Shown here: piece by piece, positions 16,704 through 24,605 of the stretch | How the letters are laid out: the number at the start of each line of letters is the position of its first letter | Position numbering within the stretch: position 1 is the stretch's first letter | Assembly: GCA_030698225.1 (NCBI GenBank) | Contig: JAUYNR010000006.1 | Location: 28,624 to 92,623 of the forward strand | From: Oxalobacteraceae bacterium | Lineage (GTDB): Bacteria; Pseudomonadota; Gammaproteobacteria; Burkholderiales; Burkholderiaceae_D | DNA length: 64,000 bases | Reading direction: 5' to 3' | Translations under genes and position numbers: made by a program | The notes under the pieces: model-generated | Seen by the model: only the letters and a program-made list of their open reading frames with translations | Database searches by the model: none | What the model was told of the DNA's origin: nothing

Positions 16704-18057
16704 TTTTTCCTACAACGATATGGATTTGTGGCTCAACGAGAAGCGGGTCACCGAGATCGAATGCCTGGTGCCCGATCTGACCGGCGTGGCGCGCGGCAAG
16801 ATCCTGCCGCGCACCAAGTTCACCGAAGACCGCGGCATGCGCATGCCGGAAGCGGTGCTCGGCATGACCGTCACCGGCAATTATCCGACCTCCGACGCCG
16901 CCTACGACCGCGCGATCTCGGCCACCGACCGCGACATGTTCCTGCGCGCCGACCCGACCACGATCACGCTGGTGCCGTGGGCGGTCGATCCGACTGCGCA
17001 AGTGATCCACGACTGCTTTTTTTCGGATGGCTCGCTGGTCGATTTCGCGCCGCGCTCGGTGCTGCGCCGGGTGGTGAAGCTATACGCGGACAAGGGCTGG
17101 CTGCCGATCGTTGCGCCCGAACTGGAGTTTTACCTGACTGCCAAGAATCCCGACCCGAATATTCCGCTGAAGCCGCCGATCGGCCGCAGCGGCCGGGCCG
17201 AAACCAGCCGTCAGGTATACAGCATCGATGCGGTCAACGAGTTCGATCCGTTGTTCGAGGATATTTACGATTATTGTGAATTGATGCAGCTCGACGTCGA
17301 TACGCTGATCCATGAAATCGGCGCCGGCCAGATGGAAATCAACTTCCTGCACGGCAAACCGCTGGATCTGGCCGACAAGGTGTTTTTCTTCAAGCGCACG
17401 CTGCGCGAAGCGGCGCTGAGCCACGACATGTATGCGACCTTCATGGCCAAGCCGCTGACCGGCGAACCGGGCTCGGCGATGCACATCCACCAGAGCGTAG
17501 TGGATGCGCAAACCGGCAAGAATATCTTCAGCAATCCCGACGGCAGCGAATCGAAGGCTTTTGCGCACTACATCGGCGGCTTGCAGCGCTACATGCCGGC
17601 GGCGATGGCGATCGTCGCGCCGTACGTGAACTCGTACCGCCGCATCGTGCGCCATTCCGCAGCGCCGATCAACATCCAGTGGGGCAAGGACAACCGCACG
17701 GTCGGCTTCCGGGTGCCGGACGCCGGCCCGCAGGATCGCCGGGTCGAGAACCGCGTGGTCGGCGCCGACGCCAACCCGTATCTGGCGCTGGCGGTGACGC
17801 TGGCCTGCGGCTATCTGGGCATGACCGAGCAGCTCGAACCGAGCGCCGAGACCACCGACAGCGCCTACGACCTCGATTACCAGTTGCCGCGCAGCCTGTC
17901 GGAAGCGCTCGACTGCCTGCGCGCCGAAACCAATCTGCGCCAGGTGCTGGGCGACCGCTTCATCGATGTGTACGCAGCCATCAAGGACCTGGAATTCGCC
18001 GAGTTCATGCGCGTCATCAGCCCGTGGGAGCGCGAGCATTTGCTGCTGCACGTGTGA
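16687..18057 (+). CDS. puuA: Gamma-glutamylputrescine synthetase, PuuA-like
   Basis: This glutamine-synthetase-family enzyme of 456 residues ligates glutamate to putrescine. Visible family motifs are PELEFYL, EIGAGQMEINF, GSAMHIHQS for ATP/metal binding, and NRTVGFRVPDAGPQDRRVENR. It lacks the Tyr-adenylylation region of GlnA. The ATG at 16687 follows an AGAGG seven bases upstream; a GTG at 16681 is less likely. The next gene is preceded by a palindromic repeat and an AT-rich element. Confidence 0.88.
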   Translation: MSLRDNFSYNDMDLWLNEKRVTEIECLVPDLTGVARGKILPRTKFTEDRGMRMPEAVLGMTVTGNYPTSDAAYDRAISATDRDMFLRADPTTITLVPWAVDPTAQVIHDCFFSDGSLVDFAPRSVLRRVVKLYADKGWLPIVAPELEFYLTAKNPDPNIPLKPPIGRSGRAETSRQVYSIDAVNEFDPLFEDIYDYCELMQLDVDTLIHEIGAGQMEINFLHGKPLDLADKVFFFKRTLREAALSHDMYATFMAKPLTGEPGSAMHIHQSVVDAQTGKNIFSNPDGSESKAFAHYIGGLQRYMPAAMAIVAPYVNSYRRIVRHSAAPINIQWGKDNRTVGFRVPDAGPQDRRVENRVVGADANPYLALAVTLACGYLGMTEQLEPSAETTDSAYDLDYQLPRSLSEALDCLRAETNLRQVLGDRFIDVYAAIKDLEFAEFMRVISPWEREHLLLHV

Positions 18058-18089
18058 CGCGTCGATCAAAAATGCAGTAGCGTAATTTC

Positions 18090-18156
18090 GTAGGAGCGCA
18101 CCCGGGCGCGACCGGATTGCCCATGTCACCGATGGTCGCGCCCGGGTGCGCTCCTA
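18090..18156. repeat. REP-like palindrome (TAGGAGCGCACCCGGGCGCG), copy 1
   Basis: The left arm TAGGAGCGCACCCGGGCGCG and its complement near 18136-18156 form a long stem with a loop of about 20 bases. It follows puuA and probably acts as a 3' hairpin or terminator. A second copy with a different loop is at 33311-33378. Similar GTAGGAGCGC palindromes are known as REP-like repeats in other proteobacteria. Confidence 0.8.
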
Positions 18157-18176
18157 CATAAAAATCAATTTAAGCG

Positions 18177-18241
18177 CGAGTATATTAATTTTTCCCTTTA
18201 TTCATATGTGGCAGTTACCTCATATATAAGGGAGTATATTC
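18177..18241 (+). repeat. AT-rich ~60-bp intergenic element, copy 3 (divergent)
   Basis: It begins CGAGTATATTAAT and ends GGGAGTATATTC. The centre (TGGCAGTTACCTCATATATA) is the most diverged of the eight copies. It sits directly upstream of the aminotransferase gene, where its AT-rich sequence may include promoter elements. Confidence 0.6.
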
Positions 18242-18260
18242 AAGCGAACCAAGGAACATC

Positions 18261-19706
18261 ATGCAATCAAACCCTCTCGACCCGGCAGCCATCGTGGCCC
18301 CGGCTGCCGCCCAGAAGCCAGTCCGCTACAACACTGCGGCGATCCAGCAGCTCGATGCCGCGCATTATCTGCATCCGTTTACCGACCCCAAGGATCTGGC
18401 GGCGCGCGGCGCGCGCGTGATGGTCAGGGGCGAAGGCATTTACGTCTGGGATTCGGAAGGCCGTCGCCTGCTCGACGGCATGGCCGGGCTGTGGTGCGTG
18501 AATGTCGGCTACGGCCGCAAGCGCATTGCCGACGCGGTGTACGCGCAGATGATGCAACTGCATTTTTACAACAGCTTCTTCCAGACCACCAACGTGCCGG
18601 CGGTGGAGCTGGCGGCGCTGCTGGTGGAAATCTCGCCGCCGCAGTTCAATCACGTTTTTTATACCGGCTCCGGCTCGGAAGGCAACGACACCGTGGTGCG
18701 CATGGTGCGCCGCTACTGGGACCTGCAAGGATGCAAGCAGCGGCATGTAATCATCAGCCGCCACAACGCCTATCACGGCAGCACCATGGCCGGCGCATCG
18801 CTGAGCGGCATGGCGGCCATGCATGAGCAGGGCGGCTTGCCGATTCCGGGCATCGTGCACATCGGCCAGCCGTATTACCTGGAAGGCGGCAAAGGCAAGA
18901 CGCCGGAGCAGTTCGGGCTGGAAGCGGCGTCCTGGCTGGAGGACAAGATCCTCGAAATCGGCCCGGACCAGGTCGCGGCCTTCATCGGCGAACCGGTGCA
19001 GGGCGCCGGCGGGGTGATCATCCCGCCGCCGACCTACTGGCCGGAAATCCAGCGCATCTGCGACAAGTACGGCATCTTGCTGGTCGCCGATGAAGTCATT
19101 TGCGGTTTCGGGCGGCTCGGCGCCTGGTTCGGCAGCGAGCGCATGGGCATCAGGCCGGATCTGATGACGTTCGCCAAGGGCGTGACTTCCGGCTACATCC
19201 CGCTCGGCGGCGTGCTGGTGGGCGACCGGGTGGCCGATGCGCTGATCCAGGACGGCGGTGAATTCAATCACGGCTTCACCTACTCGGGCCACCCGGTGGC
19301 CTGTGCTGCGGCGCTGGAAAATATCCGCATCATCCGCGAAGAAAAGCTGGTCGAGCAGGTGCGCGACGATACCGGCCCGTACCTGAAACAAGAGTTCGAG
19401 GCGCTGGTCGCCCATCCGCTGGTCGGCAGCGCCGACGCATGCGGTTTCGTGGCCGGGCTGAATCTGGTCAGGGCCAAGGGCGAAACGGTGTTCGACGCAG
19501 TGCCGTTTGCGCCGGAGCTGGGCGTGGGCATGATCTGTCGCGGCCACATGTTCGACAACGGCATGATCATGCGCGCGGTGGGCGACCGGATGATCATCGC
19601 GCCGCCATTGATCATGACGCGGGCCCAGATCGACGAGATGGTGGCGCTGATCGGGTCTTGCCTGGATCAGACGCTGGCCGATTTGCAGGCGCGCAATTTG
19701 CTGTGA
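18261..19706 (+). CDS. spuC: Putrescine-pyruvate aminotransferase, SpuC-like
   Basis: This class III PLP-dependent aminotransferase has 481 residues. The PLP lysine is K306 in FAKGVTSGYIPLGG, and the phosphate-binding SGSEGNDT and ADEVICGFGR motifs are clear. Homologues move the amino group of putrescine, or other diamines or omega-amino acids, to pyruvate. The surrounding puuA/puuD, potFGHI and puuC genes support a polyamine substrate. The ATG at 18261 has AAGGAA upstream. Confidence 0.85.
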   Translation: MQSNPLDPAAIVAPAAAQKPVRYNTAAIQQLDAAHYLHPFTDPKDLAARGARVMVRGEGIYVWDSEGRRLLDGMAGLWCVNVGYGRKRIADAVYAQMMQLHFYNSFFQTTNVPAVELAALLVEISPPQFNHVFYTGSGSEGNDTVVRMVRRYWDLQGCKQRHVIISRHNAYHGSTMAGASLSGMAAMHEQGGLPIPGIVHIGQPYYLEGGKGKTPEQFGLEAASWLEDKILEIGPDQVAAFIGEPVQGAGGVIIPPPTYWPEIQRICDKYGILLVADEVICGFGRLGAWFGSERMGIRPDLMTFAKGVTSGYIPLGGVLVGDRVADALIQDGGEFNHGFTYSGHPVACAAALENIRIIREEKLVEQVRDDTGPYLKQEFEALVAHPLVGSADACGFVAGLNLVRAKGETVFDAVPFAPELGVGMICRGHMFDNGMIMRAVGDRMIIAPPLIMTRAQIDEMVALIGSCLDQTLADLQARNLL

Positions 19707-19819
19707 ACTATTCTTCGAAATCGCTGCGAAAATTGATAACATCAGCGTGCCGCGCCGGAAATGCCGGCAGCCTGATGGGATCAATATTAATAAGCGATGT
19801 TAACTTCGAGGGGAATGTG

Positions 19820-20980
19820 ATGACAGCAAGCAAGGCAGCAATAGATAAATTTCAGTTCGGCCGGCGCAGTCGGGCCGCTATCGCCAGAATGGCCGGCGTG
19901 ACGATGCTGGCGGCTGCAGTGCTGGCGGCCGGGCCGGCCGGCGCGCAGGAAGAAAAGCTGCTGAATATCTATAACTGGTCGGACTACATCGCTGACGACA
20001 CGATCAAGAATTTCGAAAAAGAAACCGGCATCAAGGTGCGTTACGATAATTTCGACAACAACGAAATCCTGCACGCCAAGCTGGTGGCGGGCAAGACCGG
20101 CTACGACATCGTGGTGCCGTCCTCGAACTGGGCCAAGGTGCAGCTCGAGGCGGGGCTGTTCCGCAAGCTCGACAAGAGCAAGCTGCCGAACCTGGCCAAC
20201 CTCGACCCGGCGCTGCAAGCGCAGCTGGCCACGCTCGATCCGGACAATGCGCATCTGATCCCGTGGGCCTGGGGCTTCAGCACGCTCGGCATCAATGTCG
20301 ACAAGGTCAAGAAGGCGCTGGGCAGCATGCCGATGCCGGACAACAGCTGGGATTTGCTGTTCGATCCGAAGTACGTCTCGAAACTGAAATCGTGCGGGGT
20401 CTCGGTGTTCGATTCCGCCTCCGAAGTATTGCCGCCCGCCTTGCACTACCTGGGCAAACCCGCCTACTCGAAAGACAAGGCGGACTACGCGCAGGCCGGC
20501 AAGCTGCTCAAGAAGATACGCCCCCACGTCACGCTGTTCAGCTCTTCCGGCTATATCAACGACATGGCCAACGGCTCGCTGTGCCTGGTTCTGGGCTATT
20601 CCGGCGACATCAACATCGCCAGGCAGCGCGCGATCGAGGCCAAGAAAGGGGTGAACATCCAAGCCCTGATACCGAAGACCGGCAGCACCCTGTTCGTCGA
20701 TGTGATGGCAATCCCGAAGGACGCCAAGCATCCGCAGAACGCGGCCATATTCATGAACTACGTGATGCGCCCGGAAGTCGCTGCTTCGCTGACCAACAAG
20801 CTGTCCTACGCGAATCCGAACCTGGCCAGCCTGAAGTTCGTCAAGAAGGAAATCGCCGATAACAAGACGGTCTTCCTGAGCGCCGACGACATGAAAAAAA
20901 TGATCGCGCCGGACGCGGTCAGCAACGACATCCGGCGCGTCATTACACGCACGTTTACGCAGTTCAAGTCGGGCCGCTAA
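19820..20980 (+). CDS. potF: Putrescine/spermidine-binding periplasmic protein, PotF-like
   Basis: This encodes 386 residues. It has a signal peptide with a basic start, a hydrophobic core and AGAQ cleavage near residue 42. The mature protein begins EEKLLNIYNWSDYIADDTI, the hallmark of PotD/PotF proteins that bind polyamines between two lobes. The ATG at 19820 follows AGGGG; the open frame upstream overlaps spuC and is not coding. A short hairpin directly after the stop may raise its expression over the following ABC genes. Confidence 0.9.
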   Translation: MTASKAAIDKFQFGRRSRAAIARMAGVTMLAAAVLAAGPAGAQEEKLLNIYNWSDYIADDTIKNFEKETGIKVRYDNFDNNEILHAKLVAGKTGYDIVVPSSNWAKVQLEAGLFRKLDKSKLPNLANLDPALQAQLATLDPDNAHLIPWAWGFSTLGINVDKVKKALGSMPMPDNSWDLLFDPKYVSKLKSCGVSVFDSASEVLPPALHYLGKPAYSKDKADYAQAGKLLKKIRPHVTLFSSSGYINDMANGSLCLVLGYSGDINIARQRAIEAKKGVNIQALIPKTGSTLFVDVMAIPKDAKHPQNAAIFMNYVMRPEVAASLTNKLSYANPNLASLKFVKKEIADNKTVFLSADDMKKMIAPDAVSNDIRRVITRTFTQFKSGR

Positions 20981-21010
20981 GTAGTGCAGGCCTCCGTGCC
21001 TGCACTACTT
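20981..21010. repeat. Short palindromic repeat (GTAGTGCAGG family), copy 1
   Basis: GTAGTGCAGG and CCTGCACTAC form a 10-bp stem with an 8-base loop, beginning the base after the potF stop. This is a compact version of the repeats at 24521 and 37706. As an intercistronic hairpin it could stabilise potF mRNA. Confidence 0.8.
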
Positions 21011-21080
21011 AATGCTGCACACCGGAATTTTGCGGCGTGCGGCATTTTTTCGAACAATCCACTGGAAAATTTTTCTCCTC

Positions 21081-22217
21081 ATGATGATAGAAGCAACTGC
21101 TGCGCCTGCCGCAACAGCCGACGGCCAGCCTTTCTTGCTGATGCAGGACCTGGTCAAGGAATTTGACGGGGTCAGGGCGGTGGACAGCGTTTCCGTGACC
21201 ATCAACAAGGGCGAAATTTTTGCGTTGCTGGGCAGTTCCGGCTGCGGCAAATCGACCTTGCTGCGCATGCTGGGCGGTTTCGAGACGCCCACTTCCGGCC
21301 GGATTTCGCTCGATGGCATCGATCTGGTGCCGGTGCCGCCGTACCAGCGCCCGATCAACATGATGTTCCAGTCGTATGCACTGTTTCCGCACCTGAGCGT
21401 TTGGGACAACATCGCATTCGGCCTGCGGCGCGACCGCTTGCCGAAACACCAGATTGCCGAGCGGGTCGAAAAAATGCTGAATCTGGTGCAACTGACGCAT
21501 TACGCCAAACGCAAGCCGCAGCAGTTGTCCGGCGGTCAACAGCAGCGGGTGGCGCTGGCGCGCAGCCTGGCCAAGCGGCCGCAATTGCTGCTGCTCGACG
21601 AGCCGCTGGGCGCGCTGGACAAGAAGCTGCGCGAACAGACCCAGCTGGAACTGGTCAACATCATCGAACAGGTCGGCGTGACCTGCGTGATGGTCACCCA
21701 CGACCAGCAGGAAGCGATGACGATGGCATCGCGCATCGCCGTCATGAGCGAAGGCAAGATCCTGCAGATCGGCAAGCCGAGCGACATCTACGAGACGCCG
21801 AATTGCCGCTTCGTGGCGGATTTCATCGGCAGCGTCAATTTGTTCAGCGGCACGCTGGTCGAGGATGAGCCGGATCATGTCATGATCGAATCGCCCGAGT
21901 GCCGGCATTACGTCGGCCACGGCATCAGCGGCAGCATCGGGATGGCGATCTCGGTCGGGATCCGCCCGGAAAAAATCACCATCAGCCCGACTGCACCGCC
22001 CGGCGACCCGGCCGCGCAGATCAATTGGGTGCGCGGCGAACTGGTCGACTGGGCCTATCTGGGCAGCACCACCGTGTATCACCTGAAGCTGGCCAGCGGC
22101 ATGTTAATCAAGGCCGAGGTCGCCAACCGCCAGCGCCACGCCGGCTACCAGCCGCAATTCAGGGACATGGTATATGCCAGCTGGGACCAGGACGACCTCA
22201 TCGTGCTGCCCTATTGA
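21081..22217 (+). CDS. potG: Polyamine ABC transporter ATPase, PotG-like
   Basis: This encodes 378 residues from the ATG at 21081. The nucleotide-binding domain shows GSSGCGKST, the Q-loop in MMFQSYALFPH, LSGGQQQRVALARS, LLLLDEPLGALD and the switch His in VTHDQQEA. The C-terminal 110 residues form the TOBE-type regulatory domain. It powers uptake with the PotH and PotI permeases. Its normal neighbour potH is displaced by the inserted DUF559 unit. Confidence 0.9.
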   Translation: MMIEATAAPAATADGQPFLLMQDLVKEFDGVRAVDSVSVTINKGEIFALLGSSGCGKSTLLRMLGGFETPTSGRISLDGIDLVPVPPYQRPINMMFQSYALFPHLSVWDNIAFGLRRDRLPKHQIAERVEKMLNLVQLTHYAKRKPQQLSGGQQQRVALARSLAKRPQLLLLDEPLGALDKKLREQTQLELVNIIEQVGVTCVMVTHDQQEAMTMASRIAVMSEGKILQIGKPSDIYETPNCRFVADFIGSVNLFSGTLVEDEPDHVMIESPECRHYVGHGISGSIGMAISVGIRPEKITISPTAPPGDPAAQINWVRGELVDWAYLGSTTVYHLKLASGMLIKAEVANRQRHAGYQPQFRDMVYASWDQDDLIVLPY

Positions 22218-22249
22218 ACATAGTGTCCACTTAAGAAAGAGTTAGAACA

Positions 22250-22290
22250 CTCCCCTCTCCCATTTATGGGAGAGGGGCCGGGGGAGAGGG
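22250..22290 (+). repeat. Left hairpin of the DUF559 unit
   Basis: CTCCCCTCTCCC and GGGAGAGGGG flank a short ATTTAT loop and are followed by CCGGGGGAGAGGG. The same structure occurs in opposite orientation at 22647-22728, so the DUF559 gene lies between inverted hairpin repeats. Confidence 0.85.
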
Positions 22291-22314
22291 TGATCGGAAA
22301 TGGGAGGAAGCACA

Positions 22315-22755
22315 ATGAGCGATGAAAAAGCATTAACCAACGCCCGGACACTACGCGCCAACCAGACTGACGCGGAACAACGGCTGTGGTATCACCTGCG
22401 GGCGCATCGTTTCATGGATTTGAAATTCAAGCGGCAAAAGCCCGTGGGCCGCTACATTGTGGACTTTGTGTGCCTGGAATTACGGCTGATTATCGAAATC
22501 GATGGTGGACAACATGCCGAACAGGTCGAATATGACCAGCGCCGGGATGCGTGGCTGCGCAACCAGGGCTACACAATATTGCGATTTTGGAACAACGAAG
22601 TCATGCAGCAGTTGGAGAGTGTGTTGGAGCAGATACGCTTGACGACCTCCCTCTCCCCCGGCCCCTCTCCCGCAAGCGAATCGCATGGCGATTCGGGCAC
22701 CAGGAAAAGCCATGCCGGGAGAGGGGAGCAAGGCAGTGGATTGCTGGATGTATAG
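22315..22755 (+). CDS. DUF559 endonuclease-like protein
   Basis: This encodes 146 residues. The core (about residues 10-110) shows the DUF559 pattern: TDAEQRLWYHLR, FKRQKPVGRYIVDFVC, and LIIEIDGGQH ahead of RDAWLRNQGYTILRFWNNEV. Asp in YIVDFVC and Glu in IIEIDGG match the active-site layout of the Vsr/PD-(D/E)XK nuclease fold. The C-terminal tail is translated from the right hairpin repeat. GGAGG precedes the ATG at 22315. It interrupts the pot operon, so I read it as an inserted unit rather than part of polyamine transport. Its biological role is unknown. Confidence 0.75.
   Translation: MSDEKALTNARTLRANQTDAEQRLWYHLRAHRFMDLKFKRQKPVGRYIVDFVCLELRLIIEIDGGQHAEQVEYDQRRDAWLRNQGYTILRFWNNEVMQQLESVLEQIRLTTSLSPGPSPASESHGDSGTRKSHAGRGEQGSGLLDV
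22647..22728 (-). repeat. Right hairpin of the DUF559 unit, inverted
   Basis: Read on the reverse strand it repeats CTCCCCTCTCCC, a longer loop, GGGAGAGGGG and CCGGGGGAGAGGG. The loop itself has a perfect stem, CGAATCGC/GCGATTCG. It lies inside the 3' end of the DUF559 coding region. Confidence 0.85.
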
Positions 22756-22788
22756 ATACCTATGCCTATTAAAGCGGCAGAAAAAATC

Positions 22789-23688
22789 ATGAAAAAATTC
22801 CTGCGCTGGTTCAGCGGACGCCGCATCGTCATCGGCATCCCCTATTTGTGGCTGCTGCTGGTGTTCCTGGTGCCGTTTCTGATCGTGCTGCGCATCAGCG
22901 TGGCCGACGTCCAGAGCGCTGCCGACCCGTTCGGCAGCCTGCTGTCGTATACCGACGGCATCGCGACTTTGACGATCAAGCTTGCCAATTACCTGTTCAT
23001 CGTCCAGGACAGCCTGTACGCGCTGACCTACCTGAATTCGCTGCAATACGCTGCGGCCACCACGCTGCTGTGCCTGCTGATCGGTTATCCGTTCGCCTAC
23101 TTCATGGCGCGCGCCCGGCCGACTCTCAGGACCACCTTGCTGATGCTGGTGATGCTGCCGTTCTGGACTTCGTTCCTGCTGCGCATCTATGCGTGGAAAG
23201 GGATACTGGCCTCGAACGGCTTGCTCAACAATCTGCTGCTCTGGTTCGGCGCCATCGATGCGCCGCTGACCCTGCTGCATACGCCGTTTTCGCTGGTGAT
23301 CGGGATGGTGTATGCGTATCTGCCGTTCATGATCCTGCCGCTGTATGCGACGCTGGTGAAGATGGATCTGCGCTTTCTGGAAGCGGCCGCCGATCTCGGT
23401 TCGACCCCGTGGAACACCTTCTGGCTGGTGACCGTGCCGCTGTCGAAGTCGGGCATCATCGCCGGCTCGATGCTGGTGTTCATCCCGTGCGTGGGCGAAT
23501 TCGTGATTCCGGAACTGTTGGGCGGGCCGGAGACGCTGATGATAGGCCGCGTGCTGTGGGATGAGTTTTTCAGCAACAACGACTGGCCGATGGCCTCTGC
23601 GGTGACCGTCATTATGATCTTGCTGATTCTGCTGCCGATGGCGATCTTCAACAAATACCAGAACAAGCAGCACGGAGACGGAACATGA
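22789..23688 (+). CDS. potH: Polyamine ABC permease, PotH-like
   Basis: This inner-membrane subunit has 299 residues from the ATG at 22789; an ATG at 22762 is an alternative. Six membrane helices are visible. The EAA loop that docks the ATPase reads EAAADLGSTPWNTFWLVTVP. It pairs with PotI to form the channel. The end overlaps potI by four bases. It starts just after the inserted DUF559 gene, so its transcription must cross the hairpins or start within them. Confidence 0.88.
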   Translation: MKKFLRWFSGRRIVIGIPYLWLLLVFLVPFLIVLRISVADVQSAADPFGSLLSYTDGIATLTIKLANYLFIVQDSLYALTYLNSLQYAAATTLLCLLIGYPFAYFMARARPTLRTTLLMLVMLPFWTSFLLRIYAWKGILASNGLLNNLLLWFGAIDAPLTLLHTPFSLVIGMVYAYLPFMILPLYATLVKMDLRFLEAAADLGSTPWNTFWLVTVPLSKSGIIAGSMLVFIPCVGEFVIPELLGGPETLMIGRVLWDEFFSNNDWPMASAVTVIMILLILLPMAIFNKYQNKQHGDGT

Positions 23689-24524
23689 GCGGGCGGATAA
23701 ACGGGTTTCTAAATAACACGCGCTGGTTCGGACGCGGCTGGCTGTCGGCCACCTACCTGTTCCTGTACATCCCGATCGTGGTCTTGATCGTGTTTTCGTT
23801 CAACAGCTCGCGCCAGTCGATGGAGTGGAGCGGCTTTTCGCTGCAGTGGTACGCCAGCCTGATGGACGATGCTGAAATCATCGCCGGCTTCGTGCTGTCG
23901 CTGAAGGTCGCGCTGCTGACCGCCTTTGCTTCCGTCATTCTCGGCACTTTCGCCGCCTTCGTGCTGAACCGATACCGCCGGTTTGCCGGCCGCACGCTGT
24001 TCGCCGGCATGGTCAGCGCGCCGCTGGTGATGCCGGAAGTCATCATCGGACTGTCGCTGCTGCTGCTGATGGTATCGATGCAGCGCCTGCTGGGTTTTCC
24101 TGAGCGCGGCATGTTTACGATCTGGATCGCGCACTCGCTGCTCGGCATGGCCTACGCAACCGTGGTGGTGCAGTCGCGCCTGCGCGAAATGGACAAGTCG
24201 CTGGAAGAGGCAGCCATGGATCTGGGCTGCAAGCCACATCAGGTATTCTTTCTGGTGACCCTGCCGAATATCACGCCAGCCCTGCTGTCGGCCTGGCTGC
24301 TGACCTTCACTTTGTCGCTCGATGACGTGGTGCTGGCGTCATTCTTGTCGGGGCCGGGTTCATCGACGATGCCGATCGTGATCTTTTCACGCGCGCGCCT
24401 GGGGCTAGACCCGCGCGTGAATGCGATCGCCGCGCTGACCATCCTGGCAGTTGCCATCGGCGTGCTAGTGTCGAGCCTGTACCTCGCGCGCGCCGAACGG
24501 CAGCGCCGGAAACAGGTTCAGTAG
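23685..24524 (+). CDS. potI: Polyamine ABC permease, PotI-like
   Basis: This encodes 279 residues with six membrane helices. The EAA loop reads EEAAMDLGCKPHQVFFLVTLP, followed by the family stretch FTLSLDDVVLASFLSGPG. It completes the PotFGHI-like transporter. The TAG stop is the first part of a palindromic repeat that probably ends or processes the message. Confidence 0.88.
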   Translation: MSGRINGFLNNTRWFGRGWLSATYLFLYIPIVVLIVFSFNSSRQSMEWSGFSLQWYASLMDDAEIIAGFVLSLKVALLTAFASVILGTFAAFVLNRYRRFAGRTLFAGMVSAPLVMPEVIIGLSLLLLMVSMQRLLGFPERGMFTIWIAHSLLGMAYATVVVQSRLREMDKSLEEAAMDLGCKPHQVFFLVTLPNITPALLSAWLLTFTLSLDDVVLASFLSGPGSSTMPIVIFSRARLGLDPRVNAIAALTILAVAIGVLVSSLYLARAERQRRKQVQ

Positions 24525-24571
24525 TGCAGGCCTCCGTGCCTGCATGCAGGCACGGAGGCCTGCACTACTTC
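24521..24571. repeat. Long palindromic repeat (GTAGTGCAGG family), copy 2
   Basis: AGTAGTGCAGGCCTCCGTGC and its complement form a nearly perfect stem of about 24 bp centred on TGCATGCA. It includes the potI stop codon. A likely 3' end hairpin for the pot operon. Confidence 0.85.
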
Positions 24572-24605
24572 TTCATTATCGATTTCAAATTTAAGGAGCA
24601 GCATC

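Noticed and set aside
18267..19784. Long reverse-strand open frame of 505 codons
   Set aside because: It is antisense to the clear aminotransferase gene, is rich in His/Arg/Asp as expected of a GC-rich shadow frame, and matches no family.
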